A stretch of DNA of 7,302 nucleotides from Tardiphaga sp. (GTDB lineage: Bacteria > Pseudomonadota > Alphaproteobacteria > Rhizobiales > Xanthobacteraceae): NCBI GenBank assembly GCA_028290765.1, contig JAQGJF010000772.1, positions 1 to 7,302 on the forward strand, in the 5' to 3' direction. The notes beneath the pieces were generated by a model that saw only the letters and a program-made list of their open reading frames with translations, was not told where the DNA came from and searched no databases. Positions 1 to 6,617 of this stretch are shown here, piece after piece. The position numbers were made by a program, and so were the translations under genes. Every line of letters begins with the position of its first letter. Positions within the stretch are counted from its first letter, which is position 1.

Positions 1-1
1 G

Positions 2-349
2 CGAATATCCCCGATCGAAGCGATCGAGCGCACCGCGCACGGCATCGAGCAATCGCTGATCCTGTGCGGCCACAGCCACATCCCGCGTGCGGTCAAACTT
101 CGCGACGGGCGCATGGTGGTCAATCCCGGCAGCGTCGGCTGCCCCGGCTATCGCGACACCGTGCCGTTCCCGCATGTGATGGAAACCGGCACGCCCGACG
201 CCTGTTACGCCATCCTGGAGCTGCGCGCTGGGCAATGGCAGGTGACGTTTCGGCATGTGCCTTACGATCACAACGCGATGGCGGCGCTGGCGCGTCAGAA
301 CCAGCGGCTGGAATGGGCGAGCGCGTTGGCGACGGGATGGGTGAGGTAG
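2..349 (+). CDS. Metallophosphoesterase family protein (calcineurin-like), C-terminal part, 5' end outside the window
   Basis: This is the last 115 codons of a gene that enters from the left edge, read in the frame starting at base 2 and ending at TAG 347-349. It carries the C-terminal metal-binding signature of calcineurin-like phosphoesterases: G-H-S-H at residues 23-26 of the fragment, followed by V-N-P-G-S-V-G at residues 40-46. This pairing is typical of the small YfcE/MJ0936-like phosphodiesterase subfamily, whose histidines ligate a di-metal centre in a cytoplasmic enzyme. The N-terminal D-x-H and G-D motifs would lie upstream of the window, so the metal site cannot be checked fully. 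An internal ATG at 113 lies after the GHSH motif and is not a credible start. The gene converges on trxA. The physiological substrate cannot be told from the sequence; phosphodiester hydrolysis is inferred from the family. Confidence 0.88.
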   Translation, partial: RISPIEAIERTAHGIEQSLILCGHSHIPRAVKLRDGRMVVNPGSVGCPGYRDTVPFPHVMETGTPDACYAILELRAGQWQVTFRHVPYDHNAMAALARQNQRLEWASALATGWVR

Positions 350-424
350 GATTCACGAGCGCTCCGCCACCGCTCGCCGCGTGCGGGGCGCTATCGTATG
401 GACACGAGGGGGGGCGGCATCTCA

Positions 425-589
425 CCTCGCCCCGCTTGCGGGGAGAGGTCGGCGAGCATCGAAAGATGCTCGGGGGGTGAGGGGGCGTCTCGGCAGGATC
501 GGGCGCTCAAGCTCGCTGAGGCGCCCCCTCACCCGGTTCAATCGCGCGTTGCGCGATCTCACCACCCTCTCCCCGCAAGCGGGGCGAGG
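425..589. repeat. Large composite inverted repeat (head-to-head pair of palindromic intergenic units)
   Basis: This element fills most of the gene-free stretch 350-684. The outer arms, 425-448 and 566-589, are perfect 24-base reverse complements, and each arm is itself nearly palindromic around CCCCGC-TT-GCGGGG. An inner pair of arms, 475-487 and 522-534, is a perfect 13-base inverted repeat that extends to 475-494/515-534 if two G·T pairs are allowed. Between outer and inner arms sit two small hairpins in mirror positions: 453-472 (8-bp stem, GAAA loop) and 541-557 (7-bp stem, GTT loop). The fold is therefore a four-armed structure with an apical loop at 495-514. Each half resembles the multicopy palindromic intergenic repeats I recall from Bradyrhizobium and Rhodopseudomonas genomes; membership of a repeat family is from memory and was not searched. 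No coding sequence or transposase is associated. It lies 75 bases past the metallophosphoesterase stop, so it could form the 3' end of that transcript. Confidence 0.85.
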
Positions 590-621
590 GGCGCGCTGCC
601 GATGCGGCCCGCGTGACCTCT

Positions 622-661
622 CACAAAAAACAAAACGGCCGGCGAGGTCATCGCCGGCCGT
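622..661 (-). terminator. Rho-independent terminator of trxA
   Basis: The segments 636-645 and 651-660 are perfect 10-base reverse complements around a five-base loop (646-650), and one more A-T pair at 635/661 makes 11 bp. The stem is very GC-rich. Read on the minus strand it is followed directly by a T-rich run (TTTTGTTTTTTG), the complement of the A-rich stretch at about 624-635. It starts 23 bases past the trxA stop, exactly where an operon terminator is expected. On the plus strand there is no T-run after the stem, so it is unlikely to end the convergent transcript efficiently. Confidence 0.9.
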
Positions 662-684
662 CCGAACAAATGCGATGCAGCGGA

Positions 685-1005
685 TCAGACCGCGGCGGTG
701 ATCCACTGCTGCAGCTTCTGCTTCGGCGCGGCGCCGACCTGGCGCGAGGCCATCTCGCCGCCCTTGAAGATCATCAGGGTCGGGATCGACATCACGCCGT
801 ATTTCGAAGCCGTCTTCGGGCTCTCGTCGACGTTGAGCTTCACGATCTTGACCTTGTCGCCCATCACGCCGGAAATTTCATCGAGCGCCGGCGCGATCAT
901 GCGGCAGGGGCCGCACCACTCGGCCCAGAAATCGACGACGACCGGGCCCGTTGCATTGAGTACTTCCGATTCGAAATCGGCATCAGAAACCTTGCCAACG
1001 GCCAT
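685..1005 (-). CDS. trxA: Thioredoxin (TrxA)
   Basis: This is a 106-residue cytoplasmic protein disulfide reductase, the usual size for a single-domain thioredoxin. The redox-active W-C-G-P-C motif is at residues 30-34, preceded by the buried Asp of V-D-F-W (D25). The conserved cis-proline is P75 in S-I-P-T, and the K-G-G-E turn at about 81-84 is also typical. There is no signal peptide or membrane segment. Family members take electrons from thioredoxin reductase (NADPH) and reduce ribonucleotide reductase, PAPS reductase, methionine sulfoxide reductases and other targets. The ATG at 1005 is supported by a GAGGT Shine-Dalgarno seven bases upstream. It lies 87 bases after addA on the same strand and ends at a strong terminator. 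A sigma70-like sequence at the end of addA could give it its own promoter, as expected for a housekeeping gene. All key residues are present. Confidence 0.97.
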   Translation of the reverse strand: MAVGKVSDADFESEVLNATGPVVVDFWAEWCGPCRMIAPALDEISGVMGDKVKIVKLNVDESPKTASKYGVMSIPTLMIFKGGEMASRQVGAAPKQKLQQWITAAV

Positions 1006-1012
1006 GGGTTTT

Positions 1013-1017
1013 ACCTC
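1013..1017 (-). promoter_or_regulatory. Ribosome binding site of trxA
   Basis: GAGGT on the minus strand lies seven bases upstream of the trxA ATG, a good Shine-Dalgarno match at ideal spacing. It fixes the start at 1005. Confidence 0.8.
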
Positions 1018-1067
1018 GTTTGAGTTCAGAGAACGCGGCTGGGAATCGCCGCCTGGATCATGCAGTC

Positions 1068-1096
1068 AACCTATGAACGAGGGCTTGCCGGGTCAA
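1068..1096 (-). promoter_or_regulatory. Candidate sigma70-type promoter for trxA, overlapping the addA stop codon
   Basis: On the minus strand TTGACC (1096-1091) is followed after exactly 17 bases by TAGGTT (1073-1068). The -35 box is a strong match to the housekeeping consensus; the -10 box is weak (three of six positions of TATAAT). The TGA stop of addA is embedded in the -35 box. The predicted transcript would have a leader of roughly 55-60 bases. It is the only plausible promoter I see in the addA-trxA gap, but in GC-rich alphaproteobacteria such matches are only suggestive. Confidence 0.4.
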
Positions 1097-4000
1097 GGAT
1101 GCTCATCCCCGCGAATCAGGGTGGCCAGTCGTGCGTCCAGCGCCGGGGCCGAAATCTCCATCATTTCAGGGGTCTCGGTCCACAGCAGCGCCGCCCGGAC
1201 CGGCCGGTCCGGGTATAATTTGGCCAGTACCGCGCGGTAGAGCGCAAGCTGCCGGACGTAGGCCGGTGGCGCCTGCGCCACCGAGCGCGGCGGGGCGTGG
1301 TTGGTCTTGTAGTAGACGATCAGGATTTCGGCCGGGGTCACCACCAGCCGGTCGATCTGCCCGGAAACCAGCGCCGGCGTCCGTCCAGGCCGCTCCAGCC
1401 GCCCGACAATCGAGACCTCGGCGCGGCTGCCCGGTGCGAACAGCGCGGCAAAGCGCGGCTCGGCGATCAGCACCAGCACCTCCGCCGCCAGCGCCTCGCG
1501 CTCGGCATCGGTCCAGCCGCCGGCATGGCGCCCGAGATAGCGCAGCGCCGCCTCGCGGCGCCGCTCCGGTGCCACGCCTGGCAGGGATTGTAGCAGCCGA
1601 TGCACCAACGAGCCGCGCAGCAGCGCCCGCGCCCGCAATTCGGCCGACTCCCCCGATCTGGCGCCGGGGCTTTGATCGTCGGCAGGGTCCGACGGCCGCA
1701 AAAACTGATCGGCGGACGCTTCGAACGGCGCCGGTGTCCGCAGCCATGCCGGCAGCGCCATGGCCGGCGCGGCCGAGGGAGCCGTCGCGACACCCATGAC
1801 CGGACTGGCATCCTCCAGCCGGGAGTAGCGCCTCACCACGCCGTCCGGCGGCGGCACGTTCTGCATGTGCAGGCCGGAGCCCTCGAGGCCCCTGGCGATC
1901 AGATCGTACCAGGACAATGGCCGTACCTCGTTGCGGTTGCCCGGCATGCAGCCGCCGACGATCAGCCGGTCAGCGGCGCGGGTCATCGCCACATAGAGCA
2001 GGCGGCGGTATTCGTCCTCGGTCTCGGCGATCATCGCCGCGCGCGCCGTGGCGACGGCCGGCGGATCGTCCGCCTTCTTGCCGGCCCAGACCACCACGCC
2101 CGGCGCATTCGGCGCCGCATTGCCCTGCGGCAGATGGATGAGGTTGAGGCGCTGGGTGTCCGCCGGCGACGACGTGGTGTCGACCAGGAATACCACCGGC
2201 GCCTCAAGGCCCTTGGCGCCATGCACGGTCATCACCCGGACTTCGTCGCGGGAGATTTCCATGTCGCGCTTTACTTCGGTATCGGCGGCGCGCAGCCAGG
2301 CCACAAAGCCCTGCAGCGAGGCCGGCGCCTTGCGCTCATAGCCGAGCGCCAGTTCGAGAAATTCGTCGAGCGCGTCGTTGGCTTCGTGTCCCAGCCGTCG
2401 CAGGATTCGCGCCCGGCCGCCATCGCCGCCGAGCAGCCAAGCGTGGAATGTATATGGCGTCTCATGGGCGAAGCGGGTCTCGCAGGCCTTGAGCCGGCGC
2501 AAGGCGGCTTCGACCTTGCCGTTGGTCGCCGCGTGTTCGCCCAGCGCGGTGCGCAGCGAGCCCTGGCGGTCCCACGCCAGTGTGAACAGGTCGTCGTCGT
2601 CGAGCCCGAACAGCGGGCTCTTCAGCGCCACCGCCAGCGCCAGGTCGTCCTGCGGCAGCAGCAGGGCGTCGGCCAGGTTCATCAGGTCGATGATCGCGAT
2701 GTGTTCGGTGAGTTTCAGGCGGTCGGCGCCGGCCACCGGGATGCCGCCGCGCTTCAAGGCCTGGATGATCGCATCGAAGGCGGTGCCGCGCCGGCGCACC
2801 AGCACCAGCACGTCGCCATAGCGCAGCGCCCGCCGCTTGCTGGTCGAGCCGGTCATGGTGCCCGCTGCGATCAGCGACCGGATCTCGTCCTGGACGCGCT
2901 GCGCCAGCCGCACTTCCGGGCTGGTCTCCGACACCGCGTCGAACGGCGCCTGCCAGCCTTCGATGTCCTGCCGCGGGTCGGGCTGCTGCAATTCCCACAG
3001 ATCGATCAGGCTCGGCCCGGCATCGGTGAGCGATTCGTGGATCGGATAGCCGGTCTCGACGGCGTGGATGCTGCGGTAGATCGCCTGGTCGCGAAACACA
3101 TGGTCGACCGATTGTAGGATCGCGGCCCCCGAACGGAACGAAGCGTTGAACGACACCCGATCGAATTTCAGGTCGGCGCCCTCGAACTGGCTCTGCAGCG
3201 ATTTGCGCCGCAGGTCGAACTCGCGCGGCGCCGCGCCCTGGAATGAAAAGATCGACTGCTTCTCGTCGCCGACCGCGAAGATCGTGCGCCGCACGCCGTC
3301 GCGCGCCCCTTCGCCGGTGGTGAATTCGGCAATGATGTGCGCGACGATGTCCCATTGCCGGGGACTGGTGTCCTGCGCTTCGTCGATCAGCACGTGATCG
3401 ACGCCGCGGTCGAGTTTGTAATGCACCCAGCCGGACGAGACGCGGTCCAGCATCTCCAGCGTCTTGTCGATCAAGTCGTCATAATCGAGCAGTCCGCGCT
3501 CGAGCTTTTCGCGGCGGTAATTCGCAGCGACGCCGGTCGCGATCACCGACAGCGAATAGGTCCGGTCGCGCATCGCCACGGCGCGCCGCCGCTCCAGCAG
3601 CGGGCCGATGCGGTCGCATTCGCGACGCAGCGCCTGGGCCAGATCGGGCCGGGAGTCGCCGATCTTCTTGGTCACCAGCGTCTTGCGCGGCGTCATTTCC
3701 GCGGTCAGGAACACGCCGAGATATTCGTCGACCCGGGCGCTGCCGGACAGCGCCAGTGCCTCGCGCAGCTTTTGCGCCTGCTTCGCGTCGGTGACGCTGC
3801 CGGTCTCGAACACGGCGGCGGCGGCTTCCCAGCGCCCGAACGGCAGATGCGGCCCCTCGACGATCTCGCGCTCGACGGCCTCGGAGCTGTCGTCGGGCCG
3901 CACCCCGAGAGCTGCGGAGAGCTGGGCCATCGCGGCATCGATGCTGCCGGCGCGGTCGGTCCAGGCCAGAAACTGATCGCGGCTGAGGCTGGCCTCGCGC

Positions 4001-4596
4001 ACCACGTCGCGGAACGTGACGTCGGCGGCGCTGGTCATGGCGATGGCGAGCGCGCGGCCCTCGGGGCTATGCGGCGCGGCGGCGGCCTGCAGCAGCACCT
4101 TGAGACTGGCGCGTTCCATCATCTCGTTCTGGTCGCGGTCGTCGAGCACGGCGAAGCGGGCCGGCACGTTGGCCTCGAACGGAAACTGCTGCAGCAGGCG
4201 GGTGCACAGCGCGTGGATGGTCTGCACCTTCAGCCCGCCCGGCGTCTCCAGCGCGCAGGCGAACAATTCGCGTGCGCGCAGGCGGATTTTGGCGTCGTGC
4301 CGCGTCACGCCGGCATCGCGGATCACCGCGTCGAGCGCGGCATCGTCGAGCGTGATCCAGTGGCCCAGGGTTTCGAACACCCGCTGCGACATGTTGGCGG
4401 CAGCCGCCTTGGTGAAGGTGATGCAGAGGATTTTTTCCGGCGGCACGCCGTCGAGCAGCAGCCGGACCACGCGCTGCACCAGCACATGGGTCTTGCCGGA
4501 GCCGGCATTGGCGGACACGAAAGCCGATGCGGTCGGATCGGAAGCGCGGGCCTGCGCGGCGCGCACGCTCGGGGGAATCGGTCGCGGCGACGTCAT
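1093..4596 (-). CDS. addA: AddA, double-strand break repair helicase/nuclease subunit, with a substituted nuclease catalytic residue
   Basis: This 1167-residue protein is the UvrD/SF1A-type helicase and nuclease subunit of AddAB, which unwinds and resects DNA ends to load RecA; the length is normal for alphaproteobacteria. Helicase motifs are complete: Walker A A-N-A-G-S-G-K-T (29-36), motif Ia around I-T-F-T-K (59-63), Walker B D-E-A-Q-D (405-409), motif III G-D-E-K-Q-S (443-448), motif IV S-F-R-S (486-489), motif V around V-H-G-A-K-G-L (791-797) and motif VI with A-M-T-R-A (R873). The C-terminal PD-(D/E)XK nuclease domain has H999 (G-S-L-V-H), E1060 and D1082 (G-Q-I-D-R). The motif that should read D-Y-K-T-N instead reads Y-Y-K-T-N (Y1095, K1097), so the second catalytic Asp is missing. 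The ATG at 4596 was chosen over an in-frame upstream ATG at 4620 because it overlaps the addB stop as ATGA and has a GGAGG six bases upstream. The helicase should work; the nuclease probably does not. Confidence 0.96.
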   Translation of the reverse strand: MTSPRPIPPSVRAAQARASDPTASAFVSANAGSGKTHVLVQRVVRLLLDGVPPEKILCITFTKAAAANMSQRVFETLGHWITLDDAALDAVIRDAGVTRHDAKIRLRARELFACALETPGGLKVQTIHALCTRLLQQFPFEANVPARFAVLDDRDQNEMMERASLKVLLQAAAAPHSPEGRALAIAMTSAADVTFRDVVREASLSRDQFLAWTDRAGSIDAAMAQLSAALGVRPDDSSEAVEREIVEGPHLPFGRWEAAAAVFETGSVTDAKQAQKLREALALSGSARVDEYLGVFLTAEMTPRKTLVTKKIGDSRPDLAQALRRECDRIGPLLERRRAVAMRDRTYSLSVIATGVAANYRREKLERGLLDYDDLIDKTLEMLDRVSSGWVHYKLDRGVDHVLIDEAQDTSPRQWDIVAHIIAEFTTGEGARDGVRRTIFAVGDEKQSIFSFQGAAPREFDLRRKSLQSQFEGADLKFDRVSFNASFRSGAAILQSVDHVFRDQAIYRSIHAVETGYPIHESLTDAGPSLIDLWELQQPDPRQDIEGWQAPFDAVSETSPEVRLAQRVQDEIRSLIAAGTMTGSTSKRRALRYGDVLVLVRRRGTAFDAIIQALKRGGIPVAGADRLKLTEHIAIIDLMNLADALLLPQDDLALAVALKSPLFGLDDDDLFTLAWDRQGSLRTALGEHAATNGKVEAALRRLKACETRFAHETPYTFHAWLLGGDGGRARILRRLGHEANDALDEFLELALGYERKAPASLQGFVAWLRAADTEVKRDMEISRDEVRVMTVHGAKGLEAPVVFLVDTTSSPADTQRLNLIHLPQGNAAPNAPGVVVWAGKKADDPPAVATARAAMIAETEDEYRRLLYVAMTRAADRLIVGGCMPGNRNEVRPLSWYDLIARGLEGSGLHMQNVPPPDGVVRRYSRLEDASPVMGVATAPSAAPAMALPAWLRTPAPFEASADQFLRPSDPADDQSPGARSGESAELRARALLRGSLVHRLLQSLPGVAPERRREAALRYLGRHAGGWTDAEREALAAEVLVLIAEPRFAALFAPGSRAEVSIVGRLERPGRTPALVSGQIDRLVVTPAEILIVYYKTNHAPPRSVAQAPPAYVRQLALYRAVLAKLYPDRPVRAALLWTETPEMMEISAPALDARLATLIRGDEHP

Positions 4597-4602
4597 TCGC
4601 CG

Positions 4603-4607
4603 CCTCC
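4603..4607 (-). promoter_or_regulatory. Ribosome binding site of addA inside the end of addB
   Basis: GGAGG on the minus strand lies six bases before the ATG at 4596, within the last codons of addB. It decides the addA start. Together with the four-base ATGA overlap (addB stop TGA 4595-4593, addA ATG 4596-4594) it indicates translational coupling. Confidence 0.85.
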
Positions 4608-6614
4608 GGCCGCGGACCATTCCTTGATCCGCGCCAGATCGTCATAGCTGCCGTAGCGGTTCGACCACATCGACAGATTAAGCGACGTATAGGCGGTGGC
4701 CTCGTCCTCGAACCGGCGAATGAGAGTCTCCAGCTTGCGGCGGGCCTCGTCGGCGGCGGCGTCGGGATCCTGCGGCTCCTCGTTGCGGTCGCGCCTCAGT
4801 TCGAGAATCTTCTCGTCGCCGGGAGGGTTGTTGCCGCTGAGCTTGACGTAGGTCAGTTCGCTGACCGAGGCATGGGCCGGGATGCCCTTGAAGCCGCCGG
4901 CGCGCAGGATCGCGGCTTCCAGCGTGAGCTGTGGCGACAGCCCCATCCGTACTTGTTTGCCGGTCGGCGGCTGGCCGGTCTTGTAGTCGAGGATCGCGAA
5001 GGTGCGATCACGGCGGCGTTCGATCCGGTCGGCGCGCGCCGAGAGGAAGAAGATGCGATCGCCGCCGAGCGGAATCGACATCTCGCCGCGGACCTCGGCG
5101 TCGATGCTGGCAACATTGATGCGCCGCTCGATTTCCCAATTGGCGAACCAGTTGGCGATGCGCAGGAAACGCGGCCACCACAGCGCCCGCGCCTCCGGCC
5201 GCGTCATCAGCGGCGCAAAATGCTTTTCGCCGATCTGGCGCAGTACGAAGGCCGGATCGTCGGGCAAGTCAGTCGGATAGGTTTGCGTGAAATCGCCGAG
5301 CGCGTCGTGGATCGCCGAGCCGCGATCCGCCGCCGACAGCGGCATGTCGACCGGATCGAGCGGAACCAGCTTCAGGATATGTTTGGCGTAGATGGTGTAG
5401 GGATCGCGCAGCCAGTCCTCGATCGCGGTGACCGACAATCGCAGCGGCCGTGCCGCGCGCGGCGGCTTCGGGGCTGGCTGGGCGATCGGCTCCACAGTGT
5501 GCGGGCGATCCAGCGCGTCGGCGTAGTGGACATATTTCTCGCCGGCAGCCAGCGCGGCCTGCCAGCGCTGTTCTCCCGCCACGGCTTCGAGCCGGTGCAG
5601 AAAGCGCGAGGCCACTGCCGGGGCGCCGCCGACCTTGGCGGCGTGGCTCAGGATGACGTCGTCGGCGCCGAGCAGTTGCGCGAAATCATGGGCGGAGAGA
5701 CCAATGCGCCGCTCCGGCAGATCGAGACCGAGCTGATGCCGCATCGGCCGGCTCAGCCACGGATCGATCCGCGGCGCCGGCGGCCAGATCCCCTCCACCA
5801 GGCCGCCGAGGATGACGCGGTCGCATTGCGTCAGCCGCGCTTCCACAGTGCCGTAGATACGCAGTCGCGCATCGGCGACCTCCGGCTTCCGCACATTGTG
5901 GTCGCTGAATGCGGTTTGGAATACATCGGGGTAGTAGCCGAGTTGTACCATCAAGCCGCTGGGCCGCTTGTTCCCGTTCTCGTCCTCCGTGACCTTGACG
6001 AGCAGGTACTCGAACGCTCTGAACAAGGCCTTGCCGTCGAGTCCGAGATATGCGTGAAGCGATGCTTCCTCGTCGATTGATAGTGCTTCTATGATCTCCT
6101 GATGGCGCTTCGCAAATTCAGAGAAATCCATAGGTCTGACGGGATCGATGGCTTCCAGAGGAGCGAGTGCGTCACGTAGTTTGCCGATCAGGGTCGCCGC
6201 CTGATCCAGCTTATCGTTGTCCAGCATTGAGCGCGGCTCCGACGAGTGAATCACCGAAACTTCGCGCCGCCGGAGCTTCACAAGTTCGTCGCGAAATCGA
6301 ACAAAATCTAGTGCCAATCCAGCGCTTCCCGACGATGGTCGAGTGCCGCGCAGCAGCGACAATTCGAGTGCCTCGATCGCGTTCCTCCACGCTCCCGGGG
6401 CGGCGCCGAGCCGGCACAAGGGATGTTTCAGCAGCGCCAACAAGGTTGTGGGTTCCAACTGTTTTGCGGCTGCTTCTGCTATCAGCCGCGCGAAGACGCC
6501 AGCCGACGTGTCCATCAGTTTGTCGCCGCCGGAATCGTCGAAGGCGAGATTCCAACGGCCGAGTGCTGCCATCACCCGTCGAGCCAGTGCGCGATCGGGG
6601 GTCACCAAGGCCGC

Positions 6615-6617
6615 TTA
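6615..6617 (-). other. Premature in-frame TAA stop in addB
   Basis: On the minus strand the codons read CTT GGC CGA TAA GCG GCC TTG GTG ACC. Without the stop this gives L-G-R-x-A-A-L-V-T-P-D-R, which matches the AddB family on both sides. TAA is one base change from several sense codons, for example AAA (Lys), CAA (Gln), GAA (Glu) or TCA (Ser). The stop sits in the five-base loop of a short inverted repeat (GGCCG/CGGCC, 6609-6623), probably by chance. The next possible starts, TTG at 6608 and GTG at 6605, have no Shine-Dalgarno sequence. Confidence 0.9.

Noticed and set aside
425..589. The inverted repeat as an insertion sequence or integron-like attachment site
   Set aside because: No transposase or integrase, no obvious target-site duplication, and the internal hairpins and CCCCGC-TT-GCGGGG core fit a palindromic intergenic repeat better.
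350..684. A small gene in the metallophosphoesterase-trxA gap
   Set aside because: Short open frames here cross the inverted repeat and the terminator, have no Shine-Dalgarno, and encode repeat-derived Arg/Gly-rich peptides.
1..684. A convergent metallophosphoesterase next to trxA in place of folC
   Set aside because: I recall folC following trxA in some related genomes but am not certain of it, so I do not claim a rearrangement.
1600..3117. Long plus-strand open frame (505 codons) antisense to addA
   Set aside because: It is a by-product of GC-rich codon use opposite addA: its product is rich in Arg, Gln and His without recognisable motifs, while the minus strand carries a full set of helicase motifs.
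3337..4647. Plus-strand open frame (436 codons) antisense to the start of addA
   Set aside because: Low-complexity Arg/Gly/His-rich product with no domain; explained by the addA frame on the other strand.
4527..6080. Plus-strand open frame (517 codons) antisense to addB
   Set aside because: It lies opposite the AddB nuclease and helicase-like region, whose motifs are unmistakable; no Shine-Dalgarno or family signature supports the antisense frame.
4593..6608. Downstream part of addB as a separate 671-residue gene starting at TTG 6608
   Set aside because: There is no ribosome binding site, the start falls inside the conserved A-A-L-V-T-P-D-R stretch rather than at a domain border, and the upstream frame continues without a shift. 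A broken single gene is simpler, though translation of the fragment cannot be excluded.
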